64,000 nt of DNA from Bacillota bacterium (GCA_023445445.1 JAEXLD010000117.1:1-64000); one strand, 5' to 3'; positions 50,840 through 59,855 are shown, counted from the first letter of the stretch. The notes: generated by a model not told the origin, from the sequence alone. Translations and numbers: made by a program.

Positions 50840-51328
50840 TTATGCATATATTTCTAAAGTATTTGCCCATGATGATAATTTTTCTTTAGTTTGTCTTCCA
50901 TTAAGAAGTTTTCCTTCCTTCCAATTTATATTTGGATATTGCCTTTGTAGAAATTTCTCACAGTTTTCAATTCCACTTCCCCCAGAGGTTGCAAAAGGAA
51001 TAACTGTCTTTCCTTTAAAATCATAACTTTCAATAAATGTATTTATAATTGTTGGAGCAATATACCACCATACAGGAAATCCTATAAAAATCACATCATA
51101 ATCTTGAATTTTAGCATCCCTATCTGCTATTTTCGGACGTGAATTAAGATTATTCATTTCTATACTGCTACGACTCTTTTTATTATTCCAATCTAAATCT
51201 TCTTTAGTATAAGGCTCTTCAGGGCTTATTTCATAAAGATCTGAATTTGTTGTCTCTGCAAGTAATTTTGCTATACTTTCAGTTACACCACTTGCACTAA
51301 AATATGATACTAAAATTTTATTGCTCAT
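50840..51328 (-). CDS. flavodoxin
   Basis: A 162-residue flavodoxin_4-type protein. VSYFSASGVTESIAKLLAE is the phosphate-binding loop for FMN (a variant S-A-S-G-V-T of the usual T-G-N-T), IFIGFPVWWYIAPTIINTFIES binds the isoalloxazine ring, and PFATSGGSGIEN follows. It carries electrons in reductive metabolism. The ATG at 51328 follows GGGGGAAGA; an earlier ATG at 51346 lacks a site. Divergent from the EFR1-type ferredoxin gene, another flavodoxin-fold protein. Confidence 0.92.
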   Translation of the reverse strand: MSNKILVSYFSASGVTESIAKLLAETTNSDLYEISPEEPYTKEDLDWNNKKSRSSIEMNNLNSRPKIADRDAKIQDYDVIFIGFPVWWYIAPTIINTFIESYDFKGKTVIPFATSGGSGIENCEKFLQRQYPNINWKEGKLLNGRQTKEKLSSWANTLEIYA

Positions 51329-51576
51329 TTCTCTTCCCCCAAACATTATTTAAATTAATTTTAACACTAAAAACTTTGTAAACATTTACTTTATACTTAA
51401 ATTATACCAATTATTATTTTTATATTCAACATTACTGTTATTTGACCATAATTTTTACCATTGTTATAATATATGTAAACAATTAAATTATATAGTTATA
51501 GAGAGTTTTAAATAAATTTACTATAAAATAATTACGTAACTGCTTAAATTTAAATCTCTATAGATAGGGGGTTACT

Positions 51577-52407
51577 ATGAAAATTAATCATATCACTGCT
51601 ATATTTTATAGTGCTACTGGAAATACAAGAAAAGTAATTAGAAGAATTGCAAAAAATATACAAGAGGTTTTACAAGTACCTATAGATTATATCGATTATA
51701 CTAGGCCTCAAAATAGACAAGTTTCTCATTCCTTTGGAGCTGATGAGCTAGTTATCTTTGCATCCTGTGTTTATGCAGGAAGACTTCCAAATAAAATGGT
51801 ACCTTATATTAAGTCTAGTTTTTCTGGGGCAAGCACCCCTGCAATTCCTATTATTGTTTTTGGAAACAGAAGCTTTGATAATGGACTCTCTGAGCTTACT
51901 GATATTCTTTCTTCTAATGGGTTTATTCCTTTTGCAGCTGCTACAATTGCAACTGTTCATGCTTTCTCATCAAATATTGGAACTGGTCGTCCAGATGAAA
52001 ATGATTTAAATTCAATTGATTCTTTTTGTAAGAGTGCTTCAGAGTATATTTTAAATAATGATAATCTAGTACCAGTTGAAGTTCCAGGTGAACATCCAGC
52101 TGTTACTTACTATACTCCACTCGGAATAGATAATACTCCTGTAAACTTCTTAAGGGCTAAGCCAAAAACTCATAAGGAACTCTGTGATAATTGTGGTGCC
52201 TGTGCAAAAGCTTGCCCAATGTCAGCAATTGATTTTAATGATAACACTCTTGTTCCAGGAACTTGTATTAAGTGCCAATGTTGCGTAAAAATATGCCATA
52301 CTAAAGCAAAGTATTTTGATGATGAAGGATTTATCTCTCATGTTAAAATGTTAGAAAGAGATTATGTTAGAAGACATGAACCTGCATTCTTTCTTCCTAC
52401 TACATAA
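51577..52407 (+). CDS. EFR1-type protein: flavodoxin fold plus two [4Fe-4S] clusters
   Basis: A 276-residue electron-transfer protein. The N-terminal 170 residues resemble a flavodoxin (AIFYSATGNTRKVIRRIAKN for FMN phosphate, FASCVYAGRLPNKMVPYI). Two ferredoxin clusters follow: CDNCGACAKACP and CIKCQCCVKICH, each a C-x2-C-x2-C-x3-C motif. EFR1-family proteins carry such a fusion. It may pass electrons from flavin to iron-sulfur centre within one chain. Preceded by TAGGGGG. Paired with the divergent flavodoxin gene. Confidence 0.9.
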   Translation: MKINHITAIFYSATGNTRKVIRRIAKNIQEVLQVPIDYIDYTRPQNRQVSHSFGADELVIFASCVYAGRLPNKMVPYIKSSFSGASTPAIPIIVFGNRSFDNGLSELTDILSSNGFIPFAAATIATVHAFSSNIGTGRPDENDLNSIDSFCKSASEYILNNDNLVPVEVPGEHPAVTYYTPLGIDNTPVNFLRAKPKTHKELCDNCGACAKACPMSAIDFNDNTLVPGTCIKCQCCVKICHTKAKYFDDEGFISHVKMLERDYVRRHEPAFFLPTT

Positions 52408-52481
52408 ATAAACCCTATATTATTCACTAAGCAATACAATTTACTATATAATTTTTACTTTTTATATTTTAATAAAGCTAA

Positions 52482-52519
52482 AAGAGACTATAATAAATAA
52501 TTATTCATTATAGTCTCTT
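52482..52519. terminator. bidirectional terminator
   Basis: AAGAGACTATAAT and ATTATAGTCTCTT, a 13-bp stem between convergent genes. Confidence 0.85.
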
Positions 52520-52638
52520 CTATATTAATATAAACTCCATATTTTCAAATTTCTATATTTTATTTAAATTTATCAAAGAGTGAGACACATAGGGATATAC
52601 CTTATCCCCTCTTCTTCTTGAACATCATATTTTCCATT

Positions 52639-53379
52639 CTATGATAGTAACTTAATTAGCTGTCTAACTCGTTTCGTATCATGTTCAGTTAGTCTGCAGA
52701 TTGCACTAACCAACACAGCCTTCATAAATAATTCCTCAGAATAACCTTCAAGAGCTAATACCCTTTTCATGTAATTTCTCTTTAGTCCTGCCGCATATTC
52801 ATAAAAAATTACATAAGTTCTAGCATAATCCCAAATTGCTTTCCCATTTTTGGCATTTACCCAATCTATAATTCGGATATTGTCATTTTCGTACATAACA
52901 TTCAATGTATGATAATCCATGTGACAAAGTCCTTCATCTTCCACAGCTTCTTTTTCTACTTCTAATAGACATTGTTTTGTATACATTTTTTGTTCTTCAG
53001 ATATTGGTGCTGAATCAATTTGCTTGCCTAAATAATTAGAAACCTGATGAAGTTTGAGATGCTTTATTTCATGGATTTTCTTAAACCATTTCATAAAATC
53101 ATCCATTACAACATCCTTCCCCAAGGATTTTATTTTTTCAAACATTGAGCAACCACAAATTAAATCCATCTTTATGGTACCCTGGAACTCAGATTCATAA
53201 TAGTGCGGTATGGGAAGTCCACTTTTGCATACTTCATTTTGTTGGTTATATTCATAGTCAATCCATTCCTTTGGATATCCATCATGAAAGCATTTATAAG
53301 CGAATCCATTCCATGAATATACCTTCGCCACCATTCCTTCGCCAATTTTATTTCTTTCCTTAAGGAAACTGTTTATCAT
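52639..53379 (-). CDS. aminoglycoside-phosphotransferase-like kinase
   Basis: A 246-residue protein with the eukaryotic-kinase-like (APH) fold. The glycine-rich loop is IGEGMVAKVYSW, the lysine strand AYKCFHD, the Brenner motif HMDYHTLNV (with a normal catalytic Asp and Asn, but H-M-D instead of H-G-D), and the metal-binding IIDWVNA replaces the usual DFG/DWE. Such proteins phosphorylate small molecules (choline, fructosamine, antibiotics); this branch is uncharacterised. It stands alone on a leftward transcript. Not evidence of aminoglycoside resistance. Confidence 0.83.
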   Translation of the reverse strand: MINSFLKERNKIGEGMVAKVYSWNGFAYKCFHDGYPKEWIDYEYNQQNEVCKSGLPIPHYYESEFQGTIKMDLICGCSMFEKIKSLGKDVVMDDFMKWFKKIHEIKHLKLHQVSNYLGKQIDSAPISEEQKMYTKQCLLEVEKEAVEDEGLCHMDYHTLNVMYENDNIRIIDWVNAKNGKAIWDYARTYVIFYEYAAGLKRNYMKRVLALEGYSEELFMKAVLVSAICRLTEHDTKRVRQLIKLLS

Positions 53380-53442
53380 ACCAATGCCAACACCTTTCTT
53401 TTGAAAATGAATCTATTTATATTATATTCTTTTGTATACTGT

Positions 53443-53470
53443 AAAAAAAGAGGGCATTTAAGCCCTCTAT
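53443..53470 (-). terminator. terminator of the alcohol dehydrogenase-aldo/keto reductase operon
   Basis: On the minus strand AGAGGGC/GCCCTCT around TTAAAT, then seven T residues. Confidence 0.88.
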
Positions 53471-53487
53471 AACTAATCAACTCTTTA

Positions 53488-54414
53488 TTATGGTAAAAAC
53501 TTTCCAGAAGAAAGATATAAACGATACCATTCCTCATGGGTAAGACTAATTTTACAAGCCTCTGCCATTTCAGTAAGATGAGCTGGATTCATTGTACCTG
53601 AGATTACCTGCATTTTTGCTGGATGTCTAAGAATCCATGCGATTGCGATTGCTGCCTTTGTAACATTATACTGATTAGCTAACTCGCCAAGTACCTTATT
53701 CATTTCAGGGAAATCTGGATTATCTATAAACACGCCCTTAAACATTCCATATTGAAGTGGGGACCATGCCTGAATTGTAATATCATTTAGACGACAGTAA
53801 TCAAGTGCTCCACCATCACGCATAACTGACATATCAGTTGTTTTGTTATTCATATATAGATCCTGATCAATTAATTGTGACTGCTCCAAAGAAAGCTGTA
53901 ACTGATTAATCTTAAGGGGCTGCTTTACATATTTCTTTAAAAGTTCTATCTGCATAGGCATGGTATTGCTGACACCAAAATGACGAACCTTTCCTGAAGC
54001 CTCAAGTTCATCAAATGCCTCTGCAACTTGTTCTGGATCATAGAGTAAATCTGGTCTATGCAGTAATAGAATATCTAGATACTCCATTTTTAGTCTCTTC
54101 AGTATTCCATCAACACTTTCAATAATATTAGACTTTCTCCAGTCAAATATCTGTTTATCAAATCTTAATCCACACTTAGACTGAATGATTAAATCTTCAC
54201 GTTTTACCCCTGTAAGGGCTATTGCATCACCAAATCGCTTTTCTGCTTCTCCATCACCATAGCAGGTAGCATGATCAATAAAATTGATTCCCAAATCATG
54301 TGCTGTCTGAATCATCTTAGCTGCATCTTCTATAGAAAGTGCAGGCATACGCATACAGCCAAGGATTAGTCTTGATGCATGATCAGGTCCATTTGTTATA
54401 TTAATTGTTTGCAT
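53488..54414 (-). CDS. aldo/keto reductase
   Basis: A 308-residue TIM-barrel NAD(P)H-dependent reductase of the AKR11/YdhF type. The catalytic tetrad is visible: Asp in GINFIDHATCYGDGEAEKRFG with Tyr in CYGDGE, Lys in LIIQSKCGL, and His in ILLLHRPD. The C-terminal GELANQYNVTKAAIAIAWILRHPAKMQVISGTMN binds the cofactor. It reduces aldehydes or ketones to alcohols. It lies 24 bases after an iron-type alcohol dehydrogenase gene, in an operon with a MerR-controlled promoter, suggesting electrophile (aldehyde) detoxification. Confidence 0.93.
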   Translation of the reverse strand: MQTINITNGPDHASRLILGCMRMPALSIEDAAKMIQTAHDLGINFIDHATCYGDGEAEKRFGDAIALTGVKREDLIIQSKCGLRFDKQIFDWRKSNIIESVDGILKRLKMEYLDILLLHRPDLLYDPEQVAEAFDELEASGKVRHFGVSNTMPMQIELLKKYVKQPLKINQLQLSLEQSQLIDQDLYMNNKTTDMSVMRDGGALDYCRLNDITIQAWSPLQYGMFKGVFIDNPDFPEMNKVLGELANQYNVTKAAIAIAWILRHPAKMQVISGTMNPAHLTEMAEACKISLTHEEWYRLYLSSGKFLP

Positions 54415-54438
54415 AATTATCCATCTCCTTATTATTTT

Positions 54439-55617
54439 CTAAAGCATAAGTCTGTAAATTGCTTCTACATCCTTTTGTTTCAATGATACAAAACCACCAA
54501 TTTGACCACCCTCATTACCGTTACCGTAACAACAGGTATATGCAAGTTTTTCAATATCATTTTCCTTAGCTCCAAGTTCCTCAAAATTCTTTGGCATTCC
54601 AATAGATATTAAGAAACTGCGAAGAGCTTCAATTCCTTCTTTTGCTGTTCTTTCAGGATGAGAAAAATCCATTTGGCAGCCCCATACTCTGACAGCTATC
54701 TGTGCAAATCTCATAACATCGTGAGACATATTATAAGTAAATACTGCTGGCATTGTAACTGCAAGTCCAGCACCATGTGCACAATCATATAATGCAGATA
54801 ACTCATGCTCAATCTGATGACTAGTCCAGTCTTGAGAACGACCAACTCCAACGATATTATTATGAGCAACCATTCCTGCCCACATAATGTTGGCTCTTGC
54901 CTCATAATCTTCAAGATTAGCCATTACCTTAGGAGCCTCTGTTTTCATGGTAAGAATAAGTGATTCAATCAAACGATCTGTCACCTCTACATCTTTAGAA
55001 TTTGTCAAATAACGCTCATATAAATGTGCAATAATATCTGTAATACCGCAGGCAGTCTGATATGCAGGAAGTGTCTGCGTAAGCTCTGGATTTAGTATTG
55101 AAAACTTTGGACGAATTGCATCTCCTGATGCACCTCTTTTAATCATTCCATCTTCGTTAGTAATTACTGAATCTGGTGATCCTTCAGAACCTGCAGCTGC
55201 TATTGTAAGAATTGTTCCAACAGGAAGTGCTTCTTCAATCCTCTTCCCCTGATAGAAATCCCAAAAATCTCCATCATATACTACACCTGCAGCAATTGCT
55301 TTGGATGAATCAATGGTGCTTCCACCTCCAACTGCAAGAATAAAATCTACATTCTCTTTTTTGCTAAGTTCTATTCCCTCATAAACAAGCCCACTTCTTG
55401 GATTTGGCATAACCCCACCAAGCTCTACAAATTCAATAGAAGCTTTTTTAAGGGATTCCTTTACCCTGTCAAGCAAGCCTGAACGCACAACAGAACCTCC
55501 ACCATAATGAATTAATACCTTACTGCCACCAAATCTCTTTACTAATTCTCCACAATCGTTTTCATGACCCTTGCCAAATGCAAAAAATGTTGGCGCAAAA
55601 AAATTAAAACTTTCCAT
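54439..55617 (-). CDS. iron-containing alcohol dehydrogenase (BDH/YugJ type)
   Basis: A 392-residue group III alcohol dehydrogenase. NAD(P)-binding region FILAVGGGSTIDSSKAIAAG, and metal ligands in ITDIIAHLYERY (Asp, His), IEHELSALYDCAHGAGLAVTMP (His residues), all intact; WTSHQIEHELS is typical of the butanol dehydrogenase group. It interconverts aldehydes and alcohols. GAGGGGTATA just before the ATG acts as RBS. First gene of the operon, transcribed divergently from a MerR regulator whose operator lies in the 92-base gap. Confidence 0.95.
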   Translation of the reverse strand: MESFNFFAPTFFAFGKGHENDCGELVKRFGGSKVLIHYGGGSVVRSGLLDRVKESLKKASIEFVELGGVMPNPRSGLVYEGIELSKKENVDFILAVGGGSTIDSSKAIAAGVVYDGDFWDFYQGKRIEEALPVGTILTIAAAGSEGSPDSVITNEDGMIKRGASGDAIRPKFSILNPELTQTLPAYQTACGITDIIAHLYERYLTNSKDVEVTDRLIESLILTMKTEAPKVMANLEDYEARANIMWAGMVAHNNIVGVGRSQDWTSHQIEHELSALYDCAHGAGLAVTMPAVFTYNMSHDVMRFAQIAVRVWGCQMDFSHPERTAKEGIEALRSFLISIGMPKNFEELGAKENDIEKLAYTCCYGNGNEGGQIGGFVSLKQKDVEAIYRLML

Positions 55618-55647
55618 TATACCCCTCCATAGTTATATTGTAGTATA

Positions 55648-55678
55648 ATTATATTATACAACTTGAAGTTAACTTCAA
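55648..55678 (-). promoter_or_regulatory. MerR-type promoter and dyad of the adh operon
   Basis: Minus strand TTGAAG (55678-55673), 19-bp spacer, TATAAT (55653-55648). The perfect 16-bp palindrome TTGAAGTTAACTTCAA (55663-55678) covers the -35 and part of the spacer, and the CTTGAAG-TTAA-CTTCAA form resembles the CTTAAAG-N4-CTTTAAG operator of AdhR/NmlR-type regulators as I recall it. Confidence 0.82.
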
Positions 55679-55709
55679 CTCAAGTTTTTTTTGGAGGATT
55701 AAAAAGTAT

Positions 55710-56111
55710 ATGTCTTATTCGATTACAGAACTATCAAAAATGTTTCATTTACCAGCATCAACAATACGTTATTATGAAAAAATTGGATTATTAGAAAATG
55801 TAGAACATATAAATGACTATAGAAGAGTTTACAACAATTCACATATTGATCGTTTGTATGCCATAGATTGTTTCAAGAAAGCATTACTTCCATTGGATGA
55901 AATAAAAGCTTTTTTTGCTTATGAAAAAGATATCCTATCTAATTCAGATGAAATCCTCTTAATGATGAAATCTCAGGAAGAAAAAACAAAAGCAGCCATA
56001 AAAGATTTAGAGGATGGACTTGAACATATTCAAAAAAAAGTACATTACTATTCTTTAGTAAATGAGGCAATCAAAAATAATATGCCACTACCAAGTTGGA
56101 ATGATATATAA
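55710..56111 (+). CDS. MerR-family regulator, AdhR/NmlR-like
   Basis: A 133-residue regulator with an N-terminal MerR HTH (YSITELSKMFHLPASTIRYY, residues 3-22, then EKIGLLENVEHINDYRRVY) and a short dimerisation coiled-coil, without a ligand domain. A single cysteine, Cys54 in YAIDCFKKALLPLDEI, lies in the place of the redox/electrophile-sensing Cys of AdhR-type proteins (Cys52 in Bacillus, from memory). It is divergent from the alcohol dehydrogenase operon, and a 19-bp-spacer promoter is present there. The likely role is activating that operon upon aldehyde stress. Confidence 0.87.
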   Translation: MSYSITELSKMFHLPASTIRYYEKIGLLENVEHINDYRRVYNNSHIDRLYAIDCFKKALLPLDEIKAFFAYEKDILSNSDEILLMMKSQEEKTKAAIKDLEDGLEHIQKKVHYYSLVNEAIKNNMPLPSWNDI

Positions 56112-56127
56112 CATTGTTAAAATACAG

Positions 56128-56164
56128 GAAGGCATAGAGAAACTATAGTTTTTCTATGCCTTCC
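56128..56164. terminator. terminator after the AdhR-like gene
   Basis: GGAAGGCATAGA (56128-56139) and TCTATGCCTTCC (56153-56164) form a 12-bp stem; it may act in both directions. Confidence 0.82.
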
Positions 56165-56186
56165 TTCAAATGACTGGAAAATTCCT

Positions 56187-56229
56187 AAAAAAAATAGGAG
56201 CCCGCTATTTAAACGTGCTCCCATTTTTT
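56187..56229 (-). terminator. guaA terminator
   Basis: On the minus strand AAAATGGGAGC pairs with GCTCCTATTTT, then a run of T residues, six bases after the guaA stop. Confidence 0.85.
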
Positions 56230-56234
56230 ATACA

Positions 56235-57776
56235 TTATTCGAATTCTATAGTTGCTGGTGGTTTTCCTGTGCAATCATATAGTACACGGTTAACCCCTTT
56301 AACTTCATTTACTATTCTAGTTGTTACTTTTCCAAGTACTTCCCATGGAAGGTCAGCTGATTCTGCTGTCATGAAATCACTTGTAGTTACAGCTCTAAGT
56401 GCTACTGCATAATCATAAGTTCTTTCATCTCCCATTACACCTACTGATCTCATGTTAGTAAGTGCTGCAAAGTATTGACCTATTTCTTTATCAATACCAG
56501 CCTTTGCAATTTCTTCTCTATAAATTGCATCTGCTTCTTGAACTATTTTAACTTTTTCTGCTGTTACTTCACCAATTATACGTATTCCAAGTCCTGGTCC
56601 TGGGAAAGGTTGTCTAAATACTAACTTTTCAGGTATTCCAAGTTCTAATCCTGCTTTACGTACTTCATCCTTAAATAATAATCTTAATGGTTCTATTATT
56701 TCTTTAAAATCAACATAGTCTGGAAGTCCTCCAACATTATGATGAGATTTTATAACTGCTGATTTTCCAAGACCACTTTCTATTACATCTGGATAAATGG
56801 TTCCTTGAACTAAGAAATCTACAGTTCCAATTTTCTTAGCTTCTTCTTCAAAAACTCTAATGAACTCTTCACCAATAATTTTTCTCTTTTCTTCTGGTTC
56901 TTCTATACCTTTTAATTTTTCATAGAATCTTTCTTGAGCATTTACCCTAATAAAGTTTAAGTCATATTGTCCATTTGGTCCAAATACTTCTTCAACTTCA
57001 TCACCTTCATTTTTACGAAGTAAACCATGATCAACAAATACACATGTTAATTGACTTCCAACAGCTTTTGAAAGTAATACTGCTGCAACTGATGAGTCTA
57101 CACCACCTGATAATGCACATAATACCTTACCATTACCAACTTTTTTACGAACTTCTTCAATTGTCTTTTCAACAAATGAATCCATTTTCCAATCTCCAGA
57201 GCATTTACAAACATTATATAAGAAGTTTGATATCATCTTAGTTCCTTCTTGTGTATGCATAACTTCTGGATGATATTGAACTGCATACAGATTTTTTTCT
57301 TCATTTTCCATAGCAGCCACTGGACATACTGGTGTATTAGCTATTACTTTAAAACCTTCTGGTGCTTTTTCTATGTAATCTGTATGGCTCATCCAGCAAA
57401 TTGTAGATGGTGATACTCCTTCAAAAAGCTTAGAATCTACATCTACATTAACTTTTGTTTTTCCATATTCACTTACAGGAGCAGTTGCAACCTTTCCACC
57501 AAGCATATGAGCCATTAATTGAGAACCATAGCATATTCCAAGGATAGGAATTCCAGCTTCAAATAAACTCTTATCACATAAAGGAGAATCCTCACCATAA
57601 ACACTGTTTGGTCCACCAGTAAATATTATTCCCTTTGGATTCATTTCTTTTATTTCATCAACAGTTAAAGTATGAGGATGAACTTCACAATAAACTCCAC
57701 ACTCTCTAACCCTTCTAGCTATTAATTGATTATATTGACCACCGAAGTCAATAACTAAGATTAACTCTTTATTCAT
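56235..57776 (-). CDS. guaA: GMP synthase (glutamine-hydrolysing)
   Basis: A 513-residue enzyme converting XMP to GMP with glutamine and ATP. The class I amidotransferase domain has Cys82 in LGICYGSQ and the His-Glu pair in QYHPEVMHT. The ATP-pyrophosphatase domain starts with the PP-loop CALSGGVDSSVAAVLL, and the C-terminal dimerisation domain ends KPPATIEFE. All are complete. It is the second gene after guaB, 194 bases apart with a repeat copy in between, and thus under the guanine riboswitch unless the repeat ends transcription. Confidence 0.97.
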   Translation of the reverse strand: MNKELILVIDFGGQYNQLIARRVRECGVYCEVHPHTLTVDEIKEMNPKGIIFTGGPNSVYGEDSPLCDKSLFEAGIPILGICYGSQLMAHMLGGKVATAPVSEYGKTKVNVDVDSKLFEGVSPSTICWMSHTDYIEKAPEGFKVIANTPVCPVAAMENEEKNLYAVQYHPEVMHTQEGTKMISNFLYNVCKCSGDWKMDSFVEKTIEEVRKKVGNGKVLCALSGGVDSSVAAVLLSKAVGSQLTCVFVDHGLLRKNEGDEVEEVFGPNGQYDLNFIRVNAQERFYEKLKGIEEPEEKRKIIGEEFIRVFEEEAKKIGTVDFLVQGTIYPDVIESGLGKSAVIKSHHNVGGLPDYVDFKEIIEPLRLLFKDEVRKAGLELGIPEKLVFRQPFPGPGLGIRIIGEVTAEKVKIVQEADAIYREEIAKAGIDKEIGQYFAALTNMRSVGVMGDERTYDYAVALRAVTTSDFMTAESADLPWEVLGKVTTRIVNEVKGVNRVLYDCTGKPPATIEFE

Positions 57777-57868
57777 TGGTTACCTCCAACCTTAATTTTT
57801 ATATACTGTAATAATTCTATCTTATCCACTGCTCATTGTCTATTTCACAGCTCTAAAGAAATAACTAA

Positions 57869-57950
57869 TTAATAGTGCATAATGGATAATTAATGAAGCT
57901 CTGCTGAGTTATTACCTCAATTCTTCATTCTACATTTTACATTCTTCATT
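57869..57950. repeat. interspersed palindromic repeat, copy G
   Basis: A variant left arm (AATAGTGCATAATGG then ATAATTAATGAAG, 57870-57899) and a canonical right arm (TTCTTCATTCTACATTTTACATTC, split here as TTCTTCATTC, TACATTTTACATTC, 57920-57944). GTGCATAATG words link it to the right arm of copy B. It lies between guaB and guaA. Confidence 0.55.
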
Positions 57951-57970
57951 ACTATAGTAAATAACCCTAG

Positions 57971-59419
57971 TTATTTACTATAGTTTGGTGCTTCTTTAGT
58001 TATATTTACATCATGTGGATGGCTTTCTCTGATTCCTGATGCAGTTTGAACTACGAACTTAGCATTTTCATATAGATTATCTAAATCAGGTGCTCCTAAA
58101 TATCCCATTCCTGATCTAATTCCACCTAATAATTGATATATAGTATCTGATAGGAATCCTCTATATGCAACTCTTCCTTCAACACCTTCTGGTACAAACT
58201 TCTTAGTTCCATTTTGGAAGTATCTATCACTTGATCCCTTTTCCATAGCTCCAAGAGAACCCATTCCTCTATATACTTTATATCTTCTTCCTTCATATAT
58301 TTCTGTTTCTCCCGGTGCTTCATCACAACCAGCAAACATTGATCCCATCATTGCAGCAGCTGCTCCTGCTGCTAAAGCCTTAACTATATCTCCTGAATAT
58401 TTTAACCCACCGTCTGCAATTACTGGAACTCCATATTTCTTTCCTTCTTCTGCACAATCCATAACAGCAGTTAATTGAGGTACTCCTACCCCTGCAACTA
58501 TTCTAGTTGTACAAATTGATCCAGGTCCTATACCAACCTTCACACAATCTGCACCTGCTTCTATTAAATCTCTAGTAGCTTCTGCAGTTGCTACATTACC
58601 AGCTATTATTTGAAGGTCTGGATATTTAGCCTTTATTTTTCTTACTGCCTCCATAACTCCTTTGGAATGTCCATGAGCAGTATCTAATGTAATAACATCA
58701 ACACTAGCCTTTACTAAAGCATCTACTCTTTCCATCATATCGGCAGTAATTCCAACTGATGCTCCACATAATAGTCTTCCCTTATAATCCTTTGCTGCAT
58801 TTGGATATGCTTTTGCTTTTTCTATATCCTTAATAGTTATTAATCCCTTTAAGTTATCTTCATCATCTACTAATGGTAATTTTTCTATCTTATGCTTCTT
58901 TAATATTTCAAGGGCCTCTTCTAAAGTAGTTCCTTCCTTTGAAGTAACTAGTGGACTTTTAGTCATAACTTCTGAAACTGGTCTATCAAAATCAGTTTCG
59001 AAAATTATATCTCTATTAGTTATTATTCCAACTAGCTTAGTTCCTCTTGTTATTGGAACACCAGAAATTCTATATTGAGCCATTAGCTCTTGAGCATCTC
59101 TTATTATATGATCTTCTGATAAGAATATTGGATCTGTAATAATTCCATTTTCTTGTCTCTTAACTCTGTCAACTTCTTTTGCTTGTTCTGCTATAGTCAT
59201 GTTTTTGTGAATAATTCCGATTCCACCTTCTCTAGCCATAGCAATTGCCATTTTTGATTCCGTTACTGTATCCATACTTGCACTCATTAAAGGAATATTT
59301 AATGTTATTTTCTTTGTTAGTTTAGTTTTTAAGCTAACTTCATTAGGTAAAACCTCAGATTTATTTGGTACTAGTAATACGTCATCAAAAGTATAAGCTG
59401 TTTTAATAATTGTTGCCAT
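57971..59419 (-). CDS. guaB: inosine-5'-monophosphate dehydrogenase
   Basis: A 482-residue enzyme oxidising IMP to XMP with NAD, the committed step to guanine nucleotides. A TIM barrel is split by two CBS domains (about residues 95-205: MTKSPLVTSKEGTTLEEALE is the second). The catalytic cysteine is in GPGSICTTRIVAGVG and the mobile flap and finger GMGSLGAMEKGSSDRYF are complete. AGGGGGAAAA precedes the ATG. A guanine riboswitch with a terminator lies in the 240-base leader, so guanine represses it. Confidence 0.97.
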   Translation of the reverse strand: MATIIKTAYTFDDVLLVPNKSEVLPNEVSLKTKLTKKITLNIPLMSASMDTVTESKMAIAMAREGGIGIIHKNMTIAEQAKEVDRVKRQENGIITDPIFLSEDHIIRDAQELMAQYRISGVPITRGTKLVGIITNRDIIFETDFDRPVSEVMTKSPLVTSKEGTTLEEALEILKKHKIEKLPLVDDEDNLKGLITIKDIEKAKAYPNAAKDYKGRLLCGASVGITADMMERVDALVKASVDVITLDTAHGHSKGVMEAVRKIKAKYPDLQIIAGNVATAEATRDLIEAGADCVKVGIGPGSICTTRIVAGVGVPQLTAVMDCAEEGKKYGVPVIADGGLKYSGDIVKALAAGAAAAMMGSMFAGCDEAPGETEIYEGRRYKVYRGMGSLGAMEKGSSDRYFQNGTKKFVPEGVEGRVAYRGFLSDTIYQLLGGIRSGMGYLGAPDLDNLYENAKFVVQTASGIRESHPHDVNITKEAPNYSK

Positions 59420-59503
59420 AGTTTTTCCCCCTAAAATAATTTTTTTCTTTCATTTTAAAAGTAATATGAAATATTTAATTCTTTTTAATTTCTAATTTTA
59501 TGT

Positions 59504-59547
59504 ACAAAAAAAGACATACTAATCTTCTAAGTGAAGTTAATATGCCT
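59504..59547 (-). terminator. riboswitch expression-platform terminator
   Basis: GGCATATTAA with CTTC and their partners GAAG, TATGTC form an imperfect stem (59546-59511), followed by seven T residues on the minus strand, 90 bases before guaB. It is the OFF-state terminator. Confidence 0.8.
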
Positions 59548-59586
59548 AAAAATCTATATAACAAATATAGATATAGTATATCAAAA

Positions 59587-59655
59587 TCACTCATAGTCGG
59601 AAATTTAAGGTTTCCGGTAGATACTCTCTGCCATATTCAGAGGATATACGAGTAA
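59587..59655 (-). promoter_or_regulatory. guanine riboswitch aptamer
   Basis: Read on the minus strand, P1 is ACTC/GAGT. The core holds TATCC, AATATGGCAGAGAGTATC (P2 and its loop), TCTACCGG, AACCTTAAATTTCC (P3 and its loop), and GACTATGAG. It matches the xpt-type purine aptamer. The residue equivalent to position 74 is C (in GACTAT), giving guanine rather than adenine specificity. The terminator follows about 40 bases on. Confidence 0.95.
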
Positions 59656-59803
59656 ACTTTCTGTTCTTTTTTATAAATTTATAGATATTATATATCTCTA
59701 CTATGTTATTGTCAACAAGTTTGCAATTTACATTTCAATTATTTTGTTTATTGGATATTATATTTTCATATTTCACTTAGAATATTTATTAAACCATAAA
59801 TAT

Positions 59804-59832
59804 TAAAAAAGGATTGCATCTAGCAATCCTCT
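59804..59832 (-). terminator. terminator of the large surface-protein gene
   Basis: AGGATTGC/GCAATCCT around TAGAT on the minus strand, followed by six T residues. Confidence 0.88.
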
Positions 59833-59855
59833 TAAAACTTATTTATATATAACTT

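Noticed and set aside
52639..53379. Aminoglycoside resistance gene
   Set aside because: It has the APH fold, but an H-M-D Brenner motif and lack of likeness to known resistance enzymes; such kinases have many substrates.
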